A model generated the notes under the pieces. That model had not been told where the DNA came from. It saw only the letters and a list, made by a program, of their open reading frames with translations, and ran no database searches. A DNA stretch of 64,000 bases, from the NCBI RefSeq assembly GCF_032340315.1, contig NZ_CP135436.1, positions 1,261,501-1,325,500 of the forward strand, given 5' to 3'. Shown here one piece after another: positions 1 to 8,200 of the stretch. How positions within the stretch are numbered: the first letter of the stretch is position 1; each line of letters opens with the position of its first letter. This stretch comes from Streptococcus sp. DTU_2020_1001019_1_SI_AUS_MUR_006 (GTDB taxonomy: Bacteria; Bacillota; Bacilli; Lactobacillales; Streptococcaceae). The translations under genes and the position numbers were made by a program.

Positions 1-518
1 ATTCTCTTTTAAAGGTTATTGAAGAACCACAGAGCGAAATCTACATTTTCTTTTTGACTGATGATGAGGAACAGATGTTACCAACGATTCGAAGTCGGAC
101 ACAGATTTTCCAATTTAAGAAACAAGTCTCTACTTTAATGTCACAGCTTGAAGAGGCTGGTTTAGTAAAAAATAAAGCTAAACTATTGGCCCAATTCAGT
201 CAGTCTCAGACCGAGGCTGATAAGCTTGTGCATCAAGCAGGATTTTGGGCACTGGTAGATGAAAGTGAACGCCTCTTTTCTTGGCTTTTAGCCCCAAAAA
301 AGGAATCTTACTTGCAAGTTGCAAAATTAACGAGTTTGGCTGATGATAAAGAAAAGCAAGATCATGTGCTCAGGATTTTAGAGGTATTAGCTGGCCAGGA
401 GGTTCTCAATGTTTCTGCGCGGAACATCTTGAAACATCTCGTCCAAGCTCGGAAAATGTGGCGGGCCAATGTTAGCTTTCAAAACGCTTTGGAATACCTG
501 GTTTTACAAAAAAATTAA
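1..518 (+). CDS. holB: DNA polymerase III delta' subunit, C-terminal part
   Basis: This is the 3' end of a gene that begins before the window; the frame is open from base 3 and reads a clamp-loader AAA+ segment (LLKVIEEP...IYIFFLTDDEEQMLPTIRSR), in which the SRT(Q) stretch is the sensor-1/SRC-like region of HolB/DnaX proteins. HolB works in the clamp-loader complex that places the beta sliding clamp on primed DNA. The TTG at 54 is internal and is not a start. The remaining ~155 residues are the alpha-helical collar domain. yabA and rsmI follow closely, which is the usual streptococcal order. Assignment rests on this motif, context and length. Confidence 0.9.
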   Translation, partial: SLLKVIEEPQSEIYIFFLTDDEEQMLPTIRSRTQIFQFKKQVSTLMSQLEEAGLVKNKAKLLAQFSQSQTEADKLVHQAGFWALVDESERLFSWLLAPKKESYLQVAKLTSLADDKEKQDHVLRILEVLAGQEVLNVSARNILKHLVQARKMWRANVSFQNALEYLVLQKN

Positions 519-547
519 AGTGAAGATAGATTATAGAAAGGGCTGTA

Positions 548-865
548 ATGAATAAAAAAGAATTATTTGATGCTTTAGATGACTTTTCACAGCAATTGTT
601 GGTAACCTTGGCAGACGTCGAAGCTATCAAGAAAAATCTCAAGAGTTTGGTAGAGGAAAATACAGCTCTTCGATTAGAAAATGATAAACTGAGAGAACGT
701 TTGGGAGAGGTTGAGGAGACTGCTCCAGCCAAAACGAAACATGTAAGGGAAAATGTCCGTCGCATTTATGAGGACGGTTTTCATGTTTGCCGTGACTTTT
801 ATGGTCAACGTCGAGAGCAAGATGCAGAATGTATGTTTTGTGATGAGTTGTTATTTAGGGAGTAA
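548..865 (+). CDS. yabA: Replication initiation control protein YabA
   Basis: A 105-residue protein. The N-terminal ~60 residues are a leucine-rich coiled coil ([19 protein letters not shown]), and the C-terminus holds the zinc-binding set HVC...CMFC of the YabA family. YabA is known to bind both DnaA and the beta clamp DnaN and to restrain re-initiation of replication. The RBS AGAAAGGG lies just upstream of the ATG. The gene lies 29 nt after holB and 2 nt before rsmI, so all three are probably co-transcribed. Full length for the family. Confidence 0.93.
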   Translation: MNKKELFDALDDFSQQLLVTLADVEAIKKNLKSLVEENTALRLENDKLRERLGEVEETAPAKTKHVRENVRRIYEDGFHVCRDFYGQRREQDAECMFCDELLFRE

Positions 866-867
866 GT

Positions 868-1746
868 ATGCAGATTCAAAAGAGTTTTAAGGGACAATCT
901 CCCTATGGCAAGCTTTATCTAGTCGCAACGCCGATTGGTAATCTAGAAGATATGACTTTCCGTGCCATTCAGACCTTGAAAGAGGTCGACTGGATCGCGG
1001 CAGAAGATACTCGTAATACTGGACTTTTGCTCAAGCATTTTGAGATTTCAACCAAGCAAATCAGTTTTCACGAACATAATGCCAAGGAAAAAATACCTGA
1101 TTTGATTGAGTTGTTGAAGCAAGGTCAAAATCTTGCCCAAGTATCTGATGCAGGGATGCCTAGTATTTCTGACCCTGGCCATGATTTGGTTAAGGCTGCT
1201 ATCGAAGAAGATATCGCAGTTGTCACGGTTCCAGGAGCTAGTGCAGGAATTTCTGCCTTGATTGCCAGTGGCTTGGCACCTCAACCTCACATTTTTTATG
1301 GTTTCTTACCACGAAAGTCAGGCCAACAAAAGCAGTTTTTCGAAGCGAAAAAAGCTTATCCAGAGACCCAGATTTTCTATGAATCACCTCACCGTGTGGC
1401 GGATACGCTAGAAAATATGCTAGAAGTCTACGGTGATCGCTCGGTGGTTTTGGTCAGAGAATTGACTAAAATCTTTGAAGAATATCAGCGTGGAACTATT
1501 ACTGAATTATTAGAAAGTATTTCTGAAACACCACTTAAGGGCGAGTGTCTTCTGATTGTGGAAGGTGCCAGTCAAGAAGTAGAGGATAAGGATGAAGAGG
1601 ATTTATTTTCTGAGATACAGGACCGCATTCATCAAGGTATGAAGAAAAATCAGGCCATTAAGGAAGTTGCAAAGATTTACCAATGGAACAAAAGCCAGCT
1701 CTACGCAGCTTATCACGAATGGGAAGACAATCAAGAAAACAACTAG
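868..1746 (+). CDS. rsmI: 16S rRNA (cytidine1402-2'-O)-methyltransferase RsmI
   Basis: A 292-residue tetrapyrrole-methylase-fold enzyme. The N-terminus LYLVATPIGNLEDMTFRA and the AAEDTR motif (about residues 45-50) are signatures of RsmI, which 2'-O-methylates C1402 in the decoding centre of 16S rRNA using S-adenosylmethionine. The C-terminal ~60 residues form the small helical domain. The start ATG is 2 nt after the yabA stop, with a GGGAG ribosome site inside the yabA end. An intrinsic terminator follows at once, so it ends the holB-yabA-rsmI unit. Confidence 0.94.
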   Translation: MQIQKSFKGQSPYGKLYLVATPIGNLEDMTFRAIQTLKEVDWIAAEDTRNTGLLLKHFEISTKQISFHEHNAKEKIPDLIELLKQGQNLAQVSDAGMPSISDPGHDLVKAAIEEDIAVVTVPGASAGISALIASGLAPQPHIFYGFLPRKSGQQKQFFEAKKAYPETQIFYESPHRVADTLENMLEVYGDRSVVLVRELTKIFEEYQRGTITELLESISETPLKGECLLIVEGASQEVEDKDEEDLFSEIQDRIHQGMKKNQAIKEVAKIYQWNKSQLYAAYHEWEDNQENN

Positions 1747-1748
1747 AC

Positions 1749-1776
1749 AGGGAAGTTTGCCTTCTTCCCTTTTTTT
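1749..1776 (+). terminator. Intrinsic terminator of holB-yabA-rsmI
   Basis: AGGGAAG (1749-1755) pairs with CTTCCCT (1764-1770), followed by a run of T. Confidence 0.85.
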
Positions 1777-1810
1777 GTTATACTAGAAGAAGAAAAAAAT
1801 AGAAAGATTT

Positions 1811-1966
1811 GTGGGAGTGAAAAAGTCCGAGGGACTTTTTCAGCCTGAGCCTGAAAACTCGAAAGCGAAGTAAGTCCGGGGGACTTTTTCAGCCTGAGCC
1901 AAAAAATTCGAAAGTGAAGCAAGTTCGTTGAACTTTTTTAACCCGATTCAGGAAATTCACACTCCC
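1811..1966. repeat. Triple ~50-bp hairpin repeat bounded by GGGAGTG/CACTCCC
   Basis: Three imperfect ~50-bp units stand in tandem (about 1820-1870, 1871-1919, 1920-1966). Each begins with a small inverted repeat (for example AAAAGTCC-GAG-GGACTTTT). The first two continue into CAGCCTGAGCC and a TCGAAAG.GAAG tail. The array starts with GTGGGAGTG and ends with CACACTCCC, so its ends are inverted repeats of one another. The same unit occurs at 57616-57673 inside an IS remnant, and a degenerate relative lies near 44924-44980. It does not match the BOX consensus as I remember it. The array occupies most of the gap between rsmI and trmFO. Confidence 0.75.
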
Positions 1967-1983
1967 AAAGAGGTATTAGTGTC

Positions 1984-3318
1984 GTGTCTCAATCTTATAT
2001 CAATGTTATCGGTGCTGGTTTGGCGGGTTCTGAAGCAGCCTACCAAATCGCAGAGCGTGGTATTCCAGTTAAACTTTATGAAATGCGTGGTGTCAAGTCA
2101 ACACCGCAACACAAAACTGACAATTTTGCAGAATTAGTGTGTTCTAATTCCTTGCGTGGAGATGCTCTTACAAATGCTGTCGGCCTCCTCAAGGAAGAAA
2201 TGCGTCGCCTAGGTTCTCTTATCTTGGAATCTGCTGAAGCAACCCGTGTTCCTGCAGGTGGTGCCCTTGCGGTTGACCGCGATGGTTTCTCTCAAATGGT
2301 TACTGAAAAGATTGCCAACCATCCCTTGATTGAAGTGGTACGTGACGAAATTACAGAATTGCCAACGGATGCTATTACAGTTGTTGCGACTGGTCCTTTG
2401 ACTAGTGATGCTCTTGCTGAGAAAATTCATGCTCTTAATGGCGGTGACGGTTTTTATTTCTACGATGCTGCAGCGCCTATTGTGGATGTCAACACCATTG
2501 ATATGAGCAAGGTTTATCTCAAATCTCGTTATGATAAGGGAGAAGCAGCCTATCTCAATGCTCCGATGACCAAGCAAGAGTTTATGGATTTCCATGAAGC
2601 TTTGGTTAATGCAGAAGAAGCACCTCTTAACTCTTTTGAAAAAGAAAAATACTTTGAAGGCTGTATGCCAATCGAAGTCATGGCTAAACGAGGCATCAAA
2701 ACCATGCTCTATGGACCCATGAAGCCAGTTGGTTTGGAGTATCCAGACGATTACACAGGTCCTCGTGATGGAGAATTTAAAACTCCTTATGCGGTCGTTC
2801 AGCTTCGTCAGGACAATGCTGCAGGTAGTCTTTATAACATCGTTGGTTTCCAAACTCACCTTAAATGGGGAGAACAAAAGCGTGTCTTCCAAATGATTCC
2901 AGGTCTTGAAAATGCGGAGTTTGTTCGTTATGGGGTCATGCACCGCAATTCTTATATGGATTCACCAAATCTTCTTGAACAGACCTACCGTTCTAAGAAA
3001 CAACCAAACCTCTTCTTTGCTGGTCAAATGACGGGTGTGGAAGGCTATGTTGAATCAGCAGCATCAGGCTTAGTTGCTGGGGTTAACGCTGCTCGTCTTT
3101 TCAAGGGTGAAAGTGAAGCTATCTTCCCAGAGACCACAGCGATTGGAAGTCTGGCTCATTATATCACTCACGCTGATAGCAAACATTTTCAACCAATGAA
3201 TGTCAATTTTGGGATTATCAAAGAGTTGGAAGGCGAGCGTATCCGTGATAAGAAGGCTCGTTATGAAAAAATTGCAGAGCGTGCCCTTAACGATTTAGAG
3301 GAATTTTTAACGGTCTAA
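1984..3318 (+). CDS. trmFO: Methylenetetrahydrofolate-tRNA-(uracil-5-)-methyltransferase TrmFO
   Basis: A 444-residue flavoprotein starting at a GTG with AGAGGT as ribosome site. The N-terminal [19 protein letters not shown] is the FAD-binding GxGxxG motif. [18 protein letters not shown] and the C-terminal [16 protein letters not shown] are TrmFO signatures. The enzyme makes 5-methyluridine 54 in the T-loop of tRNA using methylenetetrahydrofolate as carbon donor, the usual route in Firmicutes. It is full length. It lies between the hairpin repeat array and pyrH. Confidence 0.95.
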   Translation: MSQSYINVIGAGLAGSEAAYQIAERGIPVKLYEMRGVKSTPQHKTDNFAELVCSNSLRGDALTNAVGLLKEEMRRLGSLILESAEATRVPAGGALAVDRDGFSQMVTEKIANHPLIEVVRDEITELPTDAITVVATGPLTSDALAEKIHALNGGDGFYFYDAAAPIVDVNTIDMSKVYLKSRYDKGEAAYLNAPMTKQEFMDFHEALVNAEEAPLNSFEKEKYFEGCMPIEVMAKRGIKTMLYGPMKPVGLEYPDDYTGPRDGEFKTPYAVVQLRQDNAAGSLYNIVGFQTHLKWGEQKRVFQMIPGLENAEFVRYGVMHRNSYMDSPNLLEQTYRSKKQPNLFFAGQMTGVEGYVESAASGLVAGVNAARLFKGESEAIFPETTAIGSLAHYITHADSKHFQPMNVNFGIIKELEGERIRDKKARYEKIAERALNDLEEFLTV

Positions 3319-3365
3319 TTTTTTTGAAAGAATTGCTCATGATACTATAAAAATCTTAGAAATTG

Positions 3366-3374
3366 TGATAAAAT
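3366..3374 (+). promoter_or_regulatory. Candidate extended -10 for pyrH-frr
   Basis: TGATAAAAT lies 28 nt upstream of the pyrH ATG: TG-N-TAAAAT, an extended -10. No convincing -35 is visible. Confidence 0.4.
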
Positions 3375-3401
3375 AGGTAGGATAAAAAAAGGAGAGTGAA
3401 A

Positions 3402-4139
3402 ATGGCGAATCCCAAGTATAAACGTATTTTAATTAAGTTATCAGGTGAAGCCCTTGCCGGTGAACGTGGCGTAGGGATTGATATCCAAACAGTTCAAACA
3501 ATCGCAAAAGAGATTCAAGAAGTTCATAGCTTAGGTATCGAAATTGCCCTTGTTATCGGTGGAGGAAATCTCTGGCGTGGAGAACCTGCTGCAGAAGCAG
3601 GTATGGACCGTGTTCAGGCAGATTACACTGGAATGCTTGGGACTGTTATGAATGCTCTTGTGATGGCAGATTCATTGCAACAAGTCGGTGTTGATACACG
3701 TGTACAAACAGCTATTGCTATGCAACAAGTAGCAGAGCCTTATGTACGTGGACGTGCCCTTCGTCACCTTGAAAAAGGTCGTATCGTTATCTTTGGTGCT
3801 GGAATTGGTTCACCATACTTCTCAACAGATACAACAGCGGCTCTTCGTGCAGCTGAAATCGAAGCAGATGCCATCCTCATGGCTAAAAATGGTGTCGACG
3901 GTGTTTACAATGCCGATCCTAAGAAAGACAAGACAGCCGTTAAGTTTGAAGAATTGACTCACCGTGACGTTATCAACAAAGGACTTCGTATCATGGACTC
4001 AACAGCTTCAACCCTCTCAATGGACAACGACATTGACTTGGTTGTCTTCAATATGAACCAACCAGGCAACATCAAACGTGTCGTATTTGGGGAAAATATC
4101 GGAACAACAGTTTCAAATAATATCGAAGAAAAGGAATAA
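3402..4139 (+). CDS. pyrH: Uridylate kinase (UMP kinase)
   Basis: A 245-residue amino-acid-kinase-fold enzyme that phosphorylates UMP to UDP in pyrimidine nucleotide synthesis. [10 protein letters not shown] (N-terminal phosphate loop), IGGGNLWRG and the [17 protein letters not shown] segment are PyrH signatures. I chose ATG 3402 over the in-frame GTG at 3396 because AGGAG (3390-3394) is spaced properly only for the ATG. frr follows 8 nt after the stop, the conserved pyrH-frr pair, so UMP kinase and ribosome recycling factor are probably made from one message. Confidence 0.96.
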   Translation: MANPKYKRILIKLSGEALAGERGVGIDIQTVQTIAKEIQEVHSLGIEIALVIGGGNLWRGEPAAEAGMDRVQADYTGMLGTVMNALVMADSLQQVGVDTRVQTAIAMQQVAEPYVRGRALRHLEKGRIVIFGAGIGSPYFSTDTTAALRAAEIEADAILMAKNGVDGVYNADPKKDKTAVKFEELTHRDVINKGLRIMDSTASTLSMDNDIDLVVFNMNQPGNIKRVVFGENIGTTVSNNIEEKE

Positions 4140-4147
4140 GAAAGATT

Positions 4148-4705
4148 ATGGCTAACGCAATTATTGAAAAAGCTAAAGAGAGAATGACCCAGTCTCACCA
4201 ATCACTTGCTCGTGAATTTGGTGGTATCCGTGCCGGTCGTGCCAATGCAAGCTTGCTCGACCGTGTACATGTAGAGTACTATGGAGTAGAAACTCCTCTT
4301 AACCAAATCGCTTCAATTACGATTCCAGAAGCGCGTGTTTTGTTGGTAACACCATTTGACAAATCTTCATTGAAAGATATCGAACGTGCCTTGAACGTTT
4401 CTGATCTTGGTATTACACCAGCTAACGATGGTTCGGTTATCCGTTTGGTTATCCCGGCTCTTACAGAAGAAACTCGTCGTGACCTTGCTAAAGAAGTGAA
4501 GAAGGTCGGTGAGAATGCTAAAGTGGCTGTCCGCAATATCCGTCGTGATGCTATGGACGAAGCTAAGAAACAAGAAAAAGCAAAAGAAATCACTGAAGAC
4601 GAATTGAAGACTCTTGAAAAAGACATTCAAAAAGTAACAGACGATGCTGTTAAACACATCGACGACATGACTGCCAACAAAGAAAAAGAACTCTTGGAAG
4701 TCTAA
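4148..4705 (+). CDS. frr: Ribosome recycling factor
   Basis: A 185-residue protein, the normal RRF length. The [19 protein letters not shown] stretch (about residues 21-39) is the conserved N-terminal part of the three-helix bundle, and [10 protein letters not shown] lies in the third helix. With EF-G it splits post-termination ribosomes. Co-transcribed with pyrH upstream and ended by an intrinsic terminator at 4716-4748. Confidence 0.97.
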   Translation: MANAIIEKAKERMTQSHQSLAREFGGIRAGRANASLLDRVHVEYYGVETPLNQIASITIPEARVLLVTPFDKSSLKDIERALNVSDLGITPANDGSVIRLVIPALTEETRRDLAKEVKKVGENAKVAVRNIRRDAMDEAKKQEKAKEITEDELKTLEKDIQKVTDDAVKHIDDMTANKEKELLEV

Positions 4706-4715
4706 AAATAAACAT

Positions 4716-4748
4716 AAAAACTCAGTTGGCATTGCTGGCTGAGTTTTA
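4716..4748 (+). terminator. Intrinsic terminator of pyrH-frr
   Basis: AAAAACTCAG pairs with CTGAGTTTTA across a ~13-nt loop, 10 nt after frr. Confidence 0.85.
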
Positions 4749-4764
4749 TTCGAAAGAAGGAAAT

Positions 4765-5619
4765 ATGAATACAAATCTTGCAAGTTTTATCGTTGGACTC
4801 ATCATCGATGAAAATGACCGTTTTTACTTTGTGCAAAAGGATGGCCAGACCTATGCGCTTGCCAAGGAAGAAGGTCAACATACAGTAGGTGATACGGTTA
4901 AAGGTTTTGCTTATACAGATATGAAGCAAAAACTCCGCTTGACGACTCTAGAAGTGACTGCTACTCAGGACCAATTTGGTTGGGGCCGTGTCACAGAAGT
5001 TCGTAAGGACTTGGGTGTCTTTGTGGATACAGGCCTACCTGATAAGGAAATCGTAGTGTCACTGGATATCCTACCTGAACTTAAAGAGCTCTGGCCAAAG
5101 AAGGGCGATAGGCTCTATATTCGTCTAGAGGTAGATAAGAAGGATCGTATCTGGGGACTCTTAGCCTACCAAGAGGACTTCCAACGACTAGCACGTCCTG
5201 CCTACAACAACATGCAAAATCAGAACTGGCCTGCAATCGTTTATCGTCTTAAGTTATCAGGAACTTTTGTCTATCTACCAGAAAACAACATGCTTGGATT
5301 TATCCACCCAAGTGAGCGTTACGCAGAGCCACGTTTGGGGCAAGTGTTAGATGTACGTGTTATTGGCTTCCGTGAAGTTGATCGCACACTCAATCTTTCA
5401 CTAAAACCACGTTCTTTTGAGATGTTGGAAAATGATGCCCAGATGATTTTAACTTACTTGGAAAGCAATGGTGGCTTCATGACCCTGAATGACAAGTCAG
5501 CGCCAGATGATATCAAGGCAACCTTTGGTATCTCTAAAGGTCAATTTAAAAAAGCGCTCGGTGGTTTGATGAAAGCTGGCAAAATTAAACAAGACCAGTT
5601 TGGTACTGAATTAATTTAG
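4765..5619 (+). CDS. cvfB: CvfB-family S1-like RNA-binding protein
   Basis: A 284-residue protein of the CvfB family (conserved virulence factor B; YitL in Bacillus), made of S1-type OB folds plus a C-terminal winged helix. The [16 protein letters not shown] and [39 protein letters not shown] stretches are S1 repeats, and the end ([20 protein letters not shown]) is the winged helix. The upstream in-frame TTG at 4726 falls inside the frr terminator, so I start at ATG 4765, preceded by GAAGGAAA. In related bacteria it affects virulence gene expression; its molecular target is uncertain. yozE follows 8 nt later. Confidence 0.88.
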   Translation: MNTNLASFIVGLIIDENDRFYFVQKDGQTYALAKEEGQHTVGDTVKGFAYTDMKQKLRLTTLEVTATQDQFGWGRVTEVRKDLGVFVDTGLPDKEIVVSLDILPELKELWPKKGDRLYIRLEVDKKDRIWGLLAYQEDFQRLARPAYNNMQNQNWPAIVYRLKLSGTFVYLPENNMLGFIHPSERYAEPRLGQVLDVRVIGFREVDRTLNLSLKPRSFEMLENDAQMILTYLESNGGFMTLNDKSAPDDIKATFGISKGQFKKALGGLMKAGKIKQDQFGTELI

Positions 5620-5627
5620 GGAGGCTT

Positions 5628-5843
5628 ATGAGAAAATCATTTTATACTTGGCTCATGACCGAACGCAATCCTAAAAGCAATAGTCCCAAAGCAATTTTAG
5701 CGGATTTGGCTTTTGAGGAGTCTACCTTCCCAAAGCATACAGATGATTTCGATAAAGTGAGTCGTTTTTTAGAGGAACATGCTAGTTTTTCTTTTAATAT
5801 GGGTGACTTCGATCGAATTTGGCAAGAATATCTAGAACATTAA
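5628..5843 (+). CDS. yozE: YozE family (UPF0346) protein
   Basis: A 71-residue acidic, helical protein. [28 protein letters not shown] and the C-terminal [12 protein letters not shown] match the YozE/SAM-like family. The molecular function is unknown. GGGAGG is an excellent ribosome site and the gene lies 8 nt after cvfB, so it belongs to the same transcript. Confidence 0.88.
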   Translation: MRKSFYTWLMTERNPKSNSPKAILADLAFEESTFPKHTDDFDKVSRFLEEHASFSFNMGDFDRIWQEYLEH

Positions 5844-5854
5844 GGCTACTAGAT

Positions 5855-5885
5855 GGGGTTGGGAATAGTAATTTCTCAGCCTCTT
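5855..5885 (+). terminator. Possible terminator after yozE
   Basis: GGTTGGGA pairs with TCTCAGCC (some G-U pairs), with only a short T run. It resembles the hairpin at 40749-40773. Confidence 0.45.
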
Positions 5886-5894
5886 TGCTATAAT
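5886..5894 (+). promoter_or_regulatory. Extended -10 promoter for phoH
   Basis: TG-C-TATAAT is a perfect extended -10, about 100 nt before the phoH start. No good -35 is seen. Confidence 0.6.
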
Positions 5895-5997
5895 ATAGTC
5901 ATTCAGTTTAACTTTTACTAGGTCCTAATCGACTTTTTAACTACTAAAAGCAAACGAAACATTATATAAAATTAAAAGAGTTAGAGAGGTTCTTTAT

Positions 5998-6984
5998 TTG
6001 AAGGAACATTCAATTGACATTCAACTGAGTCATCCAGATGACCTGTTTCATCTTTTTGGTTCCAATGAGCGCCATCTTCGTTTGATGGAAGAAGAGCTCG
6101 ATGTGGTGATTCATGCTCGTACGGAGATTGTGCAGGTTTTGGGTGAAGAGCCTGCTTGTGAGGAAGCCCGCCAAGTTATCCAAGCCTTGATGGTCTTGGT
6201 CAATCGTGGAATGACTGTTGGAACTCCGGATGTGGTGACAGCCATTACAATGGTTAAGAATAATGAAATCGATAAGTTTGTCGCCCTTTATGAAGAAGAA
6301 ATTATCAAGGATAATACAGGTAAGCCCATCCGTGTTAAGACCCTGGGTCAAAAGCTTTATGTGGATAGTGTCAAGCAACACGATGTGACCTTTGGTATTG
6401 GGCCGGCAGGAACAGGTAAGACCTTCTTAGCAGTGACTTTGGCCGTAACAGCCCTCAAGCGTGGACAAGTCAAGCGAATCATACTGACACGTCCAGCAGT
6501 AGAAGCAGGAGAGAGCCTAGGATTTCTACCTGGTGATTTGAAAGAAAAGGTAGATCCTTATCTTCGTCCAGTTTATGATGCCTTGTACCAGATTCTTGGG
6601 AAGGATCAAACAACCCGTCTCATGGAACGTGAAATTATTGAGATTGCACCCCTTGCTTACATGCGTGGACGAACCTTGGATGATGCCTTTGTCATTCTCG
6701 ATGAGGCGCAAAATACGACCATCATGCAGATGAAGATGTTCTTGACACGCCTTGGATTTAATTCTAAGATGATTGTCAATGGGGATATTAGTCAGATTGA
6801 CCTACCGCGTAATGTAAAGTCTGGTTTGATTGATGCCCAAGAAAAACTCAAGAACATTCATCAGATTGACTTTGTTCATTTCTCAGCCAAGGATGTGGTT
6901 CGCCATCCAGTCGTTGCTCAGATTATTAGAGCCTATGAACCTCTACCTGTCAAAGCTGAAGAAAGTGAAGAAGAAACAGAATAA
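5998..6984 (+). CDS. phoH: PhoH family ATPase
   Basis: A 328-residue cytoplasmic P-loop ATPase of the PhoH-like family. The Walker A motif GPAGTGKT is at residues 135-142 and a Walker B-like VILDEAQN at about 231-238; NGDISQIDLPR follows as sensor. PhoH proteins are often genetically linked to ribosome and RNA metabolism (ybeY, era), but their reaction is not settled. The start is a TTG with GAGAGGT ribosome site; a later ATG would remove the conserved N-terminus. Its own extended -10 lies upstream and a strong two-way hairpin terminator downstream. Confidence 0.92.
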   Translation: MKEHSIDIQLSHPDDLFHLFGSNERHLRLMEEELDVVIHARTEIVQVLGEEPACEEARQVIQALMVLVNRGMTVGTPDVVTAITMVKNNEIDKFVALYEEEIIKDNTGKPIRVKTLGQKLYVDSVKQHDVTFGIGPAGTGKTFLAVTLAVTALKRGQVKRIILTRPAVEAGESLGFLPGDLKEKVDPYLRPVYDALYQILGKDQTTRLMEREIIEIAPLAYMRGRTLDDAFVILDEAQNTTIMQMKMFLTRLGFNSKMIVNGDISQIDLPRNVKSGLIDAQEKLKNIHQIDFVHFSAKDVVRHPVVAQIIRAYEPLPVKAEESEEETE

Positions 6985-7017
6985 AGAGAAAGGTTGGGCA
7001 AAAACTAGCTCTCCAAT

Positions 7018-7079
7018 AAAACCACACAGTGATTTCAGTCTTGAATACAATCAAGCTGAAAGAAACACTGTGTGGTTTT
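7018..7079. terminator. Long two-way hairpin terminator after phoH
   Basis: AAAACCACACAGTG (7018-7031) and CACTGTGTGGTTTT (7066-7079) are perfect 14-bp complements. Between them are nested arms TTTCAG/CTGAAA and CTTGA/TCAAG, so nearly the whole 62 bp can fold. A/T runs on both sides make it a terminator in either direction. It may be the edge of the IS remnant that follows. Confidence 0.8.
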
Positions 7080-7081
7080 TG

Positions 7082-7930
7082 AATAGGTGGACGTTTTAGA
7101 TGCTAGATGCTTTGCTAATTTGGTGTGATTCATGCTCATGAAGATGAATGCTATCTCTATTGAGACGGCTTGTTTGCCTCTGACATGCACTCTGCGCACG
7201 CCGAAAACTACCAAAAACGGGTTCAACATCAATTTTCCGTTTGGCGTAAATTTGAGAGCCTTCTTCACTATGTAATGTTTGCGTAAGGAGTTCCTTAAAG
7301 CAATTCCAAGTTGGATTATAATGGATTTGTTTCTGATTCCCACTATCTGTTTTAGCCAACTGTTCTAACTCAGGAGTGTCTTGAACTTTATCCGCCTCAT
7401 AAATCTTGAAATCACGTTGAAAATCATACTTATCGGTTTGACTAGAGTAGTTCTTAAAGGAATAAACTAGGTCGTCGGGATTTATAAACTGGTCCGTGTC
7501 CTCAAGATATTCCCAGTTCATTGGCGTATCTGTGCTCGTTTAGTACTTTTTAGTCAATTTTGATTAGGTTGTTGGCATGTTTACTGGAGCGGAAGTTATT
7601 AATCGTTTTATAGCTAACATAGGTATCTTGGCTCAACCATTTCATGGGAATGACTTCTTCGTTCATTTGAACGATTTTACGTCCAAAGAACACTTGACGA
7701 CCATAAGCGAATATGGTCATCTTCATGAGCATGGTTGGATGAAAGGCAGGGCGGCCAGTGTGAGAGGTCTATTTCAGTAATACTTGACTAAGGGATATTG
7801 TCAACAAATGGGCTAATCATTCTCGCTTCGTGAGTTGATGGAATATCGTAGGCAAGATTCACTTCCAAACTTAACTGAGTTTTTGGTGGTTTTAGTAGTG
7901 GTTCAACTTGATTGCTACTACTTTTGATGG
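7082..7930 (-). pseudogene. IS1182-family transposase remnant (internally deleted, frameshifted)
   Basis: Read on the minus strand. About 7918-7805 gives an N-terminal segment (QVEPLLKPPK..SLEVNLAYDIPSTHEARMISPFVDNIP) that runs into a stop. About 7769-7550, in another frame, gives GRPAFHPTMLMKMTIFAYGRQVF...SYKTINNFRSSKHANNLI. After a large missing middle, 7521-7200 gives the DDE C-terminal part (YLEDTDQF...KIYEADKVQDT...IYAKRKIDVEPVFG). A further frameshift near 7200 moves the reading to VRGKQAVSIEIAFIFMSMNHTKLAKHLA. These pieces align in order with IS1182-type transposases. The element is dead. It separates phoH from prtA. Confidence 0.85.
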
Positions 7931-7987
7931 TGTGAATGTATTTATAATGTATTCCAGTTAACCACGAAAGCTTTGGGTTCTATAAAA

Positions 7988-8023
7988 TTAACACATGTTA
8001 ATAAAAAAATTAATGTATGTTAA
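7988..8023. promoter_or_regulatory. Paired operator-like palindromes upstream of prtA
   Basis: TTAACA-CA-TGTTAA (7988-8001) is a perfect 6+6 palindrome with a 2-nt spacer. TTAATG-TA-TGTTAA (8010-8023) is a second, imperfect copy. Their centres are 22 bp apart, two helical turns, and the second ends 7 bp before the prtA -35. This geometry suits two dimers of a repressor. The regulator is not identifiable from sequence alone. Confidence 0.5.
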
Positions 8024-8030
8024 TTTTTTC

Positions 8031-8059
8031 TTGACTTAAATTTTTTTAATTGATATACT
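8031..8059 (+). promoter_or_regulatory. prtA promoter
   Basis: TTGACT (8031-8036), 17-nt spacer, TATACT (8054-8059). The -35 lies in TCTTGACTTAAATTTTTT, which resembles half of the metalloregulator (PsaR/ScaR-type) operators reported for streptococcal manganese regulons. The leader to the ATG is about 135 nt. Confidence 0.75.
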
Positions 8060-8200
8060 ATTTTTCAGAGAGCTAACAATTATATATAAATGTACTACTC
8101 TATTTCCTAGATAATACTTCATAAAACTTTTTATAACAAAGGCTAGCAAAGTTAAAGTTTTCTATCTATCGGAAGTTAAATAAATATGTAAGGAATTAAA

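Noticed and set aside
2209..2943. 244-codon open frame on the minus strand
   Set aside because: It is wholly antisense to trmFO, has no ribosome site and shows no family features.
7988..8001. AdcR (zinc repressor) box upstream of prtA
   Set aside because: The arms resemble TTAAC/GTTAA but the spacer is 4 nt rather than the 2 nt of the AdcR consensus as I know it, so I do not name the regulator.
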